A DNA stretch of 64,000 nt from Castellaniella sp049673105 (GTDB taxonomy: Bacteria > Pseudomonadota > Gammaproteobacteria > Burkholderiales > Burkholderiaceae_B). The stretch spans positions 1 to 64,000 of the forward strand of contig NZ_JBATXG010000025.1 in the NCBI RefSeq assembly GCF_049673105.1, given 5' to 3'. The notes beneath the pieces are model-generated. The model saw only the letters and a list, made by a program, of their open reading frames with translations, had not been told where the DNA came from and made no database searches. This document shows, piece after piece, positions 1 to 8,760 of the stretch (its first letter is position 1; the number at the start of each line of letters is the position of its first letter). A program made the position numbers and the translations under genes.

Positions 1-785
1 GGAACTTCAATGCCGGCATCCGGCACGACCGTGCCAGAAGCGACAGCCTCAGCAGCGGGACGATCGCCGGATACGACGCCAGCCACAACAGCGTGAACGT
101 CGGCGCCATGTACATCAGCGACTACGGCGTCTCGCCTTACGTCAGCTATTCTGAATCCTTCAAACCCATCGCAGGCGCGGACGGCCACGGCAATGGCTAT
201 CAACCCTACGAGGGGAGACAGAAGGAAGTCGGTATCAAGTTCGAACCCGACTGGCTGGACGGCACCCTGACCCTGGCCTATTTCGACATTGAAGAAAAGA
301 ACGCCCTCGTCACTGACGCATCCAACATCCAGTCACAGAGCGGCAAACGCACCAACAAGGGCCTGGAACTGCAGGGGGATTTCAGGATCACGCCACGCAC
401 CGGACTGAAAGCCACCTATACCTACAACCATTCCCGCCAGGACATCGATGGTGGACGCACTATCCGCACACCGATGATCCCTCGTCATCAGGCCAGCCTA
501 TGGGTCGACCACCGTTTCGACATGCCTCGCGGCGGCACGCTGACGGTCGCGGCCGGCGCGCGCCACAACGGCGCGACGGACGATCAGAAAACCTATCCCG
601 GCGAAACCGTCCCCGGCTACACGCTGTTCGACCTGATGGCGCGCTACCGGATCGACCGCAACTGGGCCGTGCAGCTGAACGCGCGCAATCTGACGGACAA
701 AACCTACATCAGCGGCTGCGACTTCTACTGCTACTACGGCGGCGAACGCACCATCGATCTGCAGTTGCAGTATCAATGGCACTGA
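1..785 (+). CDS. TonB-dependent outer-membrane receptor, C-terminal part (5' end outside window)
   Basis: The reading frame is open from the left edge, so only about the last 260 residues of a TonB-dependent receptor are present; the signal peptide, plug and most of the barrel lie outside the window. What remains alternates amphipathic strands and turns as in a beta-barrel, with a receptor-like stretch GLELQGDF (a strand entry seen in siderophore receptors) and an NLTDKTY segment before the last strand, followed by a CDFYCYYGG loop typical of siderophore-receptor C-termini. The last residue is His rather than the usual Phe or Trp. Such receptors import ferric siderophores or other large ligands across the outer membrane using TonB energy. 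The next gene, an MFS transporter, overlaps its end by 10 bp, so the two are probably co-translated. The siderophore role is a family inference; the ligand cannot be read from this part. Confidence 0.88.
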   Translation, partial: NFNAGIRHDRARSDSLSSGTIAGYDASHNSVNVGAMYISDYGVSPYVSYSESFKPIAGADGHGNGYQPYEGRQKEVGIKFEPDWLDGTLTLAYFDIEEKNALVTDASNIQSQSGKRTNKGLELQGDFRITPRTGLKATYTYNHSRQDIDGGRTIRTPMIPRHQASLWVDHRFDMPRGGTLTVAAGARHNGATDDQKTYPGETVPGYTLFDLMARYRIDRNWAVQLNARNLTDKTYISGCDFYCYYGGERTIDLQLQYQWH

Positions 786-2098
786 GCGTGGCCCCCGCGT
801 GGGGCCATCCCAAGCCCGCGGAGTCCGTTGCATGGACTCCGCGCAGCTTGTTCACGGTCGCCTTCCTGGGCATCGCCGCCGGCCTGCAAATGGCCGACAT
901 GGGGGTTCAGGCGGTCTCTCTGTCCGCCATCCAGAACAGCTTCGGCGTCAGCGATGCCGCACTGGGTGCGCTGCAAGGGCTGGCCGGCATCCTGATCGCC
1001 AGCGCGCTGGCGATCCCGCTGTCGCGCTTCGCGGACCGCTACTCGCGCAAGCGGGTGCTGCTGTGGCTGATCGCCGCCTCGTCCGCCCTGATGGCGCTCA
1101 GTGGGATTGCGCACGAATTTCCGCTCTTTTTCATCGGCCGGTCGGCGGCGGGCATCACCGAATTCGCCATGGTGCCGCTGGTCTACTCCATGATTCCCGA
1201 CTTGGCGCCGGAACGGCACCGTGTCGCCGCCAACCTGAGCTTCGCAGCCCTGATGGCAGCCGGGGCGAGCAGCGGCTTCTATTTCAGCGGCGCCATCCTG
1301 TCCACCGCACAGGGCCTGTTTCCCTTGGGCGCAGAACCCTGGCGCAAGGCCTTCCTGCTGCTCGGCATGGCCGGCCTGCCCCTGCTGGCGCTTGGCGCTC
1401 TGACGGCGGATCCTATCCGGCGCATCACAGCCGTCGACGCCGCAGCGCCGCCCTCGCTACGCGCCTTCTTGTGGCGCCGCTGGCGAGCCATCGGCCTGTT
1501 CGTCGGCGTGGCCGGCTGCCTGATCGTCGCCGTGCAAGCCCTGAACCAACTGATCGCCCTGGCGCTGGAACGCAGATTCAACGCCACGCCTGGCGAGATC
1601 GGTCACGCCACGGGGCTGATCATCCTGCTGTCCAGCATCGGATGCCTGCCCGTCGCGGGGGTGCTGGATCGCGTCATCGCCCAGCGAATCGGCCAGGCGG
1701 CCCGGCCCTTGATCATGGGCCTATCGGTGCTCATGACGATTCCGGCGCTCCTGCTGCTGAGCACCGCGCAGACACTTGACCACGCCTTCATCACTGTCGG
1801 CATCTTTCTGTTCATGACCTGCACGGCCAACGCCCTGGTGCCCACCATGCTGCAGGATCTGGCGCCCGCCCCCTTGAGGGCGCGCTGCTTCGCCATCTGG
1901 AGCTTCGTCGTCTCGATGTTCGGCGCATCCGGCCCGCTGCTGGCGGGCACGCTGTCGGACTGGCTGCTTCAGAGGCACATGCTGCACGCCATCGCCGCCG
2001 TCGCCGCCCCGGCGCTGACGATCTCGGCCATTTGCGCCCTACGGTCCTTTCTGCAGACACTGAAGGAACACAGGCTGGCGACGGCGCGCCCCGCCTAG
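776..2098 (+). CDS. MFS transporter, spinster-like, coupled to the TonB receptor
   Basis: A 440-residue polytopic inner-membrane protein with about 12 hydrophobic segments. After the second segment it has an MFS motif-A-like loop (SRFADRYSRKR, about residues 85-95), and the LGALQGLAGILIASALAIP context resembles spinster-type MFS proteins. The start chosen is the ATG that overlaps the end of the receptor gene by 10 bp; the frame extends much further upstream but that part lies antisense to or inside the receptor gene. The tight overlap suggests a siderophore- or ligand-related role (export of the free siderophore or inner-membrane import), but the substrate is unknown. Its stop codon shares the palindrome CTAG with the stop of the convergent peptidase gene. 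Confidence 0.85.
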   Translation: MALSVAPAWGHPKPAESVAWTPRSLFTVAFLGIAAGLQMADMGVQAVSLSAIQNSFGVSDAALGALQGLAGILIASALAIPLSRFADRYSRKRVLLWLIAASSALMALSGIAHEFPLFFIGRSAAGITEFAMVPLVYSMIPDLAPERHRVAANLSFAALMAAGASSGFYFSGAILSTAQGLFPLGAEPWRKAFLLLGMAGLPLLALGALTADPIRRITAVDAAAPPSLRAFLWRRWRAIGLFVGVAGCLIVAVQALNQLIALALERRFNATPGEIGHATGLIILLSSIGCLPVAGVLDRVIAQRIGQAARPLIMGLSVLMTIPALLLLSTAQTLDHAFITVGIFLFMTCTANALVPTMLQDLAPAPLRARCFAIWSFVVSMFGASGPLLAGTLSDWLLQRHMLHAIAAVAAPALTISAICALRSFLQTLKEHRLATARPA

Positions 2099-4221
2099 GA
2101 ACCGTCGCTGCCGTCCCGAGGCACCGGCAGCCCCACGCAATGGCAGGCAAAGGCCCAGAACAGCGCCGCCTGCGCGAACGCACTGTCGCGGTCGTCGCTT
2201 TGCTGGTGGCCGCTGTCCGGATCCAGCAGCAGCACCGCCGGCTTGCCGCCGATGCCGCGATACCGGATGTTCGCCAGCAACTTGGCCGGCTCCCAATAAG
2301 GCACGCGATCATCCTTCAGCCCCGCTGTACACAGGACAGGCGGATAAGCAGCCTGGGCGACGTTTTCGTACGGCGAGATCCCGGCGATATAGTCGTAGGC
2401 CTGGGGGTCCGACAGCGGATCACCCCAATCGGGGCGCAACAAGGGCACCAGCGGGTGATCCGCATCGCTCATGGTATTGAGCATGTCGACAAACGGCACC
2501 TGGGCGATCACGCCCGCCCAGAGCGACGGCTCGATGTTCATGGCGCCGCACACCAGCAGCCCGCCGGCGGACACGCCCTGGGCGACGATTTTGCCCGGCG
2601 CGGCATAGCCGATGTCCAGCAGATGGCGGGCGCACGCGATGAAATCGATCATGGAATTGCGCTTCTTGTCGCGACAGCCGTCCCGATACCAGCGCCCGCC
2701 CTTCTCCGACCCGCCGCGCACGTGCGCAATCGCGTAGCGGAACCCGGCATCGACCAGCACGGTCGCGGGCAGGGAAAAGCTCGGTTCGCTGGCAATGCCG
2801 TAGGCACCATAGCCCGTCAACAGCAAAGGCGTCGGCCCGACCGCACGTTTGTCCCGACGGGACAGCACGGTGATGGGGACGGTTTCCCCGTCGGGCGCCC
2901 GCGCCTGAAGGCGCTCGACGCCGTACACGGTCGGGTCGAAGCCACCCAGCTCAAGCGGCCCTATGGCATTGCGCCGCCCGCTTGCAAAATCGATGTCCAT
3001 CCAGCGCGGCGGCTGCGCAGGCGTCTGATGCACAAAGCGCACTTGAGGGGCGTCATATGGCTGAGATGGCGCCAGATCGATGGTGTATGCGGGATCATCG
3101 AAACCAAGCGTCGTCTCCCGCCCGTCCGGATACGTCAGCACGAGGCGGCGCAGTCCCTGTTCACGTTCCATCCGCACCAGCGCTTCGGCAAAGGGCCGCA
3201 CGGCAAGGATGGGAATCCCGGCGCGATGCGGCACCAGTTCACCCCGGACTGCGAACGTCTCCGGGTCCAGGTGCTGCAGCTTGCGGTCGACGGCGCCATC
3301 CGCATCGCTCAGCATCAGCAGTTCGCCATTCCATTCGTCCACCTCGTAGCGAACGCCGCGCTGACGCGGACGCACCACCTTGGGCGGATCGGTGTCGGCT
3401 CCGGCAGCAATCAGCCGGACCTCGCCGATATCCGGGCCGGCCAACGTCAGCGCGACAAAGCCGCCTGCCGCTGTGCGCGCGACCTGCATGAAGATCGAGG
3501 GATCGTGCTCTTCATGAACCAGCACCGCCTCGCCACCCTCGACCGCCGAGCGGTACAAGCGCGTCGGTCGGCTGTGCGCATCGCGCCAGATCCAGAACAG
3601 GTGACGGGACGACGGCGAGAACACCAGGCCGCCATACCCGAAGGCATCCGATTGGACTAGGACGCGGACGACGCCGGTGTCCATGTCCAACAGGCAAATC
3701 CGGTGGCGATCATCCCCGATCACGTCTTCCGCCCAGGCAAAGTAGCGGTCATCGGGACTGTGTTGATGAGCCGTGGCGCGGTAGTAGGCTTGCCCCACGG
3801 CGCGCTCGGACTCGTCCAGCAGCACCTGTGCCTGCCCATCCGCCCCCGTGCGAGAAAAGATGCGCCACGCACCGCCCGCCGGCACCCTGGATTCGTAACG
3901 CCATCCCGTGGACGCCGCCGGTCCCGGTTCGTACCGTTCGGGCGTGCGCGCCGACATCCGGGCGCGAAACCAGGCTGCATCATCAGTCAGAGGCTGCAGG
4001 ATGGCATCTGCATATCGCCTTTCGGCTTCCAGATGCTCTCGCAACGGCGATGGCAGTCCATCCAGCGCTCGCACACCCTGTGACGGTATGAACTTCATCC
4101 AGGCATAGGGATCATTACGCTGACGTCCAAGCTGCTGAACGACATGCTCTTCTCGCGGCGCCACAGGGGGAGGCACGTCAGGCCAGGATCCCAGGGGGAT
4201 GGACGCCCGTATCGGGGTCAA
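2095..4221 (-). CDS. S9 family serine peptidase (prolyl oligopeptidase / oligopeptidase B type)
   Basis: A 708-residue protein with an N-terminal beta-propeller-like half and a C-terminal alpha/beta-hydrolase domain. The nucleophile elbow is GVSAGG at about residue 550, the catalytic Asp lies in GLKDDRVPYWEPAKLL and the catalytic His in DPDSGH, which matches the Ser-Asp-His order of S9A peptidases and the YWEPAK context of protease II (PtrB). No signal peptide is seen, so it is probably cytoplasmic and cleaves short peptides. The elbow has Val where family members usually have Gly. The start overlaps the serB stop by 4 bp (ATGA), so it is probably the second gene of a serB operon. Whether it prefers Pro or basic residues is not resolved. 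Confidence 0.88.
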   Translation of the reverse strand: MTPIRASIPLGSWPDVPPPVAPREEHVVQQLGRQRNDPYAWMKFIPSQGVRALDGLPSPLREHLEAERRYADAILQPLTDDAAWFRARMSARTPERYEPGPAASTGWRYESRVPAGGAWRIFSRTGADGQAQVLLDESERAVGQAYYRATAHQHSPDDRYFAWAEDVIGDDRHRICLLDMDTGVVRVLVQSDAFGYGGLVFSPSSRHLFWIWRDAHSRPTRLYRSAVEGGEAVLVHEEHDPSIFMQVARTAAGGFVALTLAGPDIGEVRLIAAGADTDPPKVVRPRQRGVRYEVDEWNGELLMLSDADGAVDRKLQHLDPETFAVRGELVPHRAGIPILAVRPFAEALVRMEREQGLRRLVLTYPDGRETTLGFDDPAYTIDLAPSQPYDAPQVRFVHQTPAQPPRWMDIDFASGRRNAIGPLELGGFDPTVYGVERLQARAPDGETVPITVLSRRDKRAVGPTPLLLTGYGAYGIASEPSFSLPATVLVDAGFRYAIAHVRGGSEKGGRWYRDGCRDKKRNSMIDFIACARHLLDIGYAAPGKIVAQGVSAGGLLVCGAMNIEPSLWAGVIAQVPFVDMLNTMSDADHPLVPLLRPDWGDPLSDPQAYDYIAGISPYENVAQAAYPPVLCTAGLKDDRVPYWEPAKLLANIRYRGIGGKPAVLLLDPDSGHQQSDDRDSAFAQAALFWAFACHCVGLPVPRDGSDGS

Positions 4222-5069
4222 TGCTGCCGCCGGAACCAGTTCAACACCGCATCCAGGGGGCTGACGTTCAGGGCAAAACGCGCCTGGGCGCGCACCACGG
4301 GTTTGGCGCGATACGCGACGGAATAATGCGCCAGCGCCATCATCGGCAGGTCGTTGGAGCCGTCGCCCATCACGATGATTTGTTCGGGCGTCGCGCCCAG
4401 CGACTGCGCCAGGGCTTGCAAGTGGCGGGCCTTGGCCGCGCCATCCACGATGTCGCCCAGCACGCGCCCGGTCAGCACGCCATCGACGACCTCCAGGGTG
4501 TTGGCGTGGGTCTGATCCAGCAGCAAGCCCTTGCGCAGGCGTTCCGTGAAAAACGTGAACCCGCCCGAGACCAGCAGGGTTTTCAGCCCATGCGAACGGG
4601 CGGCGTCGATCAGCGCCTCGGCGCCTGGATTCAAACGCAGACGCTGGGTAAAGACGTCTTCCAGCGCCGATTCCGGCACGCCTTTCAGCAAGGCGACCCG
4701 GCGCTGCAGGCTTTCGGAGAAATCCTTGATTTCGCCCCGCATGCTGGCTTCGGTGATGGCGGCGACCTCGGCCTTACGGCCTACGGCATCGGCGATCTCG
4801 TCGATACATTCGATGTTGATCAGCGTGGAATCCATGTCCATCGCCAGGATCTTGCAGTCGGCCAGCCGGTGAATCGCATCCAGCCAAGCGGCATCCATAC
4901 GAGCCGTCTGCGCCAGGGGCATGATCTCGTCGCGGGTGGACGGGTCCACGTTCAACAGACGGATTGCAGTGGGACTCAGTTCCTGCACGCCTTCGGCGCA
5001 GGCGACCGCCGCCAACCGTTCAACGTCCGCCGCCAGCAGATGAGGCGCCTGCAAGATAATGTGTGCCAT
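4218..5069 (-). CDS. serB: Phosphoserine phosphatase SerB
   Basis: A 283-residue HAD-superfamily enzyme that removes phosphate from O-phospho-L-serine in the last step of serine synthesis. The HAD motif I is DMDST at about residues 76-80, followed by the SerB-specific cap region (INIECIDEIAD); motif II is in LLVSGGFTFF and motif IV is GDGSNDLPM near residue 235. The first 70 residues resemble the N-terminal regulatory part of proteobacterial SerB. A GGAG Shine-Dalgarno sits about 10 nt before the ATG, and a TAAAAT -10-like hexamer lies about 30 nt upstream. The downstream peptidase gene overlaps by 4 bp. Confidence 0.96.
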   Translation of the reverse strand: MAHIILQAPHLLAADVERLAAVACAEGVQELSPTAIRLLNVDPSTRDEIMPLAQTARMDAAWLDAIHRLADCKILAMDMDSTLINIECIDEIADAVGRKAEVAAITEASMRGEIKDFSESLQRRVALLKGVPESALEDVFTQRLRLNPGAEALIDAARSHGLKTLLVSGGFTFFTERLRKGLLLDQTHANTLEVVDGVLTGRVLGDIVDGAAKARHLQALAQSLGATPEQIIVMGDGSNDLPMMALAHYSVAYRAKPVVRAQARFALNVSPLDAVLNWFRRQH

Positions 5070-5171
5070 GAATCCAGTCTCCGCAACAATGCGCGGCCAT
5101 TTTACCCGGCCAGCACAGCAGCGCGTGAACGGCTGGATCCCGCCCGCCTGGGCAGCGCTGGAAAATGGCGC

Positions 5172-5750
5172 CTAGCGCCGCCGCTTCATCATGTAGCGCC
5201 AGACAAAGCCCGGGTACGCCAGCACCAGAAACAGCGCCAGCGTGACGGCATAGAATTCCCAGCGCTGGGCAAAGGCATTGCCCATGTCCAATTCCATCGT
5301 GAATCCCAGCGTGCCGATCAGCACGTAGCCGACCATGACTTCCAGGAAACGATCGATGAAGGGTTTGCCCGAGGCCGATCCGGATTTCCCGGCTGCTTTG
5401 GGACCGGTTGCCGCATCGGGCGCCGATGCGACCGGATGCGTCTTGTGCGCCATCTGCCCTGGCAAATACAAGAGCAGCGCCGCCAAGGCGATGCTGACGA
5501 ACAGCTTCATCGCAAAAAACGCGCTGCCGACCCCGATGAAGGCGCCACCGGCCAGCCGGACCGTACCCCAGGACCACAAGGCCAGCAGCCCCACGAATCC
5601 CAGGCCGATCACCCAGCGCAGCAGACCGCCAAAAGACCGGGACGCCCGCCCCCAAGGCCAGGGGGCCAGAGGGCGTTCGATCAGAAACGGCAGATTCGCC
5701 AGCACCAGAGCGCCCAGAATCACCAACCAGACCGCAAGTGTCAGGGTCAT
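5172..5750 (-). CDS. DUF2818 family membrane protein with a long internal insertion
   Basis: A 192-residue membrane protein encoded 13 bp after nuoN. Its N-terminus (a hydrophobic helix ending LANLPFLIERPL) and its C-terminus (residues about 130-192, ending YPGFVWRYMMKRRR) match the DUF2818 proteins that follow nuoN in Burkholderiales. Those proteins, as I remember them, are only about 100 residues. Here about 90 extra residues sit between the two halves, including two more hydrophobic segments and an Ala/Gly/Ser/Lys-rich linker. The place at the end of the nuo operon suggests a role near complex I, but no function is established. The TAG stop forms the loop of a small 5-bp hairpin followed by ATTTT, at most a weak terminator. 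Confidence 0.85.
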   Translation of the reverse strand: MTLTLAVWLVILGALVLANLPFLIERPLAPWPWGRASRSFGGLLRWVIGLGFVGLLALWSWGTVRLAGGAFIGVGSAFFAMKLFVSIALAALLLYLPGQMAHKTHPVASAPDAATGPKAAGKSGSASGKPFIDRFLEVMVGYVLIGTLGFTMELDMGNAFAQRWEFYAVTLALFLVLAYPGFVWRYMMKRRR

Positions 5751-5763
5751 GCCACCCAGGCCT

Positions 5764-7248
<1,485 letters not shown>

Positions 7249-7260
7249 CGTGATTCCGGT

Positions 7261-8760
7261 CTACAGTTTCGTTTGAGCAACGTGATCCATCAGCGCCTGC
7301 ACTGAGGGGTGCATCAGATCGGTGAAGAAGCTGGGGTAGATCCCCATGAACAGCGTGAAGATCGCCAGCAGGCCCAGGATCAGGAATTCCCGGCGGTTGA
7401 TGTCCTGCATGCCGTCCACCTGCTTATTGGTCACCGGCCCGAAGGCCACGCGCTTGAGCATCCACAGGGAATAGCCTGCCCCCCAGATCAGGGCGGACGC
7501 CGCCAGCAAGCCGATCCAGAAGTTGTACTGCACGGCGCCCAGGATGACGGTGAATTCGCCCACGAACCCGCTGGTGCCCGGCAGGCCGGCATTGGCCATG
7601 GAAAACAGCACGAAGAAGGTCACGAAACGCGGCATGCGATTGACGATGCCGCCATAGGCGTCGATGCGGCGCGTGTGCAGCCGGTCGTACATGACGCCGA
7701 TACACATGAACATGGCGCCCGACACGAAGCCGTGCGAGATCATCTGGATGATGGCGCCTTCCAGGCCGGTGACGTTGAAGACGAAAAAGCCCAGAGTGAC
7801 GAAGCCCATGTGCGCCACGGACGAATACGCCACCAGCTTTTTCATGTCGTCCTGGACGATGGCGACCAGGCCGATATAGATCACGGCCACCAGCGACAGG
7901 GCGATCATCATCCCCGCCAGGCTATGAGAAGCATCCGGTGCGATCGGCAGCGAGAAGCGCAGGAAGGCATAAGCCCCCAGCTTCAGCATGATGGCGGCCA
8001 GTACGATGGACCCGCCCGTGGGGGCTTCCACGTGGGCGTCCGGCAGCCAGGTGTGGATCGGCCACATCGGGATCTTGACGGCGAACGCAGCGAACAGGGC
8101 CAGGAAGATCAGGATCTGTTGCGTGTAATCCAGCGGCAGTTTGTGCCAGGTGGCGATATCAAACGAGCCACCCGACGCATTCCACAGGTAGATGAAGGCG
8201 ATCAGGGTCAGCAGCGAACCCAGCAGCGTATACAGGAAGAACTTGAACGCGGCATACACCCGGTTCGGACCGCCCCAAGCGCCGATGATGATGTACATCG
8301 GGATCAGGGTGGCTTCGAAGAACACATAGAACAGCATGCCGTCCAGCGCGCTGAAGACACCGATCATCAGCCCCGACAGGATCAGGAACGCAGCGTTGTA
8401 TTGCGCGACGCGGGATTTGATGACTTCCCAGCCGGCCAGGATCACGATGATGGTGATGAAGGCCGTCAGCAGCACGAACCAGATCGCGATCCCGTCGATG
8501 CCCAGGTGGTAGTTCAGATTGAAGGCTTCGATCCAGGGGGTGTTCTCGACGAACTGCATGTCCGCCGTCTTGGAATTGAAGCCCGTGTACAAGGGAATCG
8601 TCACCAGCAGGCCGACGATGGACCCGATCAGGGAGAGCACCCGGGCCGGACCCGGATTATCGTCCCGACCGACCAGCAGCACCAGCAGCCCGAAGATGAT
8701 CGGGACGAAGATCGACAGAGTCAGCCAGGGGAGTGTAGAAGACGCCATTTCGCTAGCCAT
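7261..8760 (-). CDS. nuoM: NADH-quinone oxidoreductase subunit M
   Basis: A 499-residue antiporter-like membrane subunit of complex I. Typical stretches are AFAVKIPMWPIHTWLPDAHVEAP (channel lysine, about residue 230) and KKLVAYSSVAHMGFV. The chosen ATG overlaps the nuoL stop by one base (TGATG), which fits translational coupling; the open frame runs 60 codons further upstream, but that stretch is basic, non-hydrophobic and lies inside nuoL. Alternatively the Met four codons later could be used. Confidence 0.96.
   Translation of the reverse strand: MASEMASSTLPWLTLSIFVPIIFGLLVLLVGRDDNPGPARVLSLIGSIVGLLVTIPLYTGFNSKTADMQFVENTPWIEAFNLNYHLGIDGIAIWFVLLTAFITIIVILAGWEVIKSRVAQYNAAFLILSGLMIGVFSALDGMLFYVFFEATLIPMYIIIGAWGGPNRVYAAFKFFLYTLLGSLLTLIAFIYLWNASGGSFDIATWHKLPLDYTQQILIFLALFAAFAVKIPMWPIHTWLPDAHVEAPTGGSIVLAAIMLKLGAYAFLRFSLPIAPDASHSLAGMMIALSLVAVIYIGLVAIVQDDMKKLVAYSSVAHMGFVTLGFFVFNVTGLEGAIIQMISHGFVSGAMFMCIGVMYDRLHTRRIDAYGGIVNRMPRFVTFFVLFSMANAGLPGTSGFVGEFTVILGAVQYNFWIGLLAASALIWGAGYSLWMLKRVAFGPVTNKQVDGMQDINRREFLILGLLAIFTLFMGIYPSFFTDLMHPSVQALMDHVAQTKL

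Noticed and set aside
2032..3660. A 542-codon plus-strand frame opposite the S9 peptidase
   Set aside because: Antisense shadow with no recognisable domain; the peptidase on the other strand has all catalytic motifs.
5161..5180. GGCGC-TAG-GCGCC hairpin with ATTTT at the DUF2818 stop as a terminator of the nuo operon
   Set aside because: The stem is only 5 bp and the T-run short; too weak to call, though it is the only candidate before serB.
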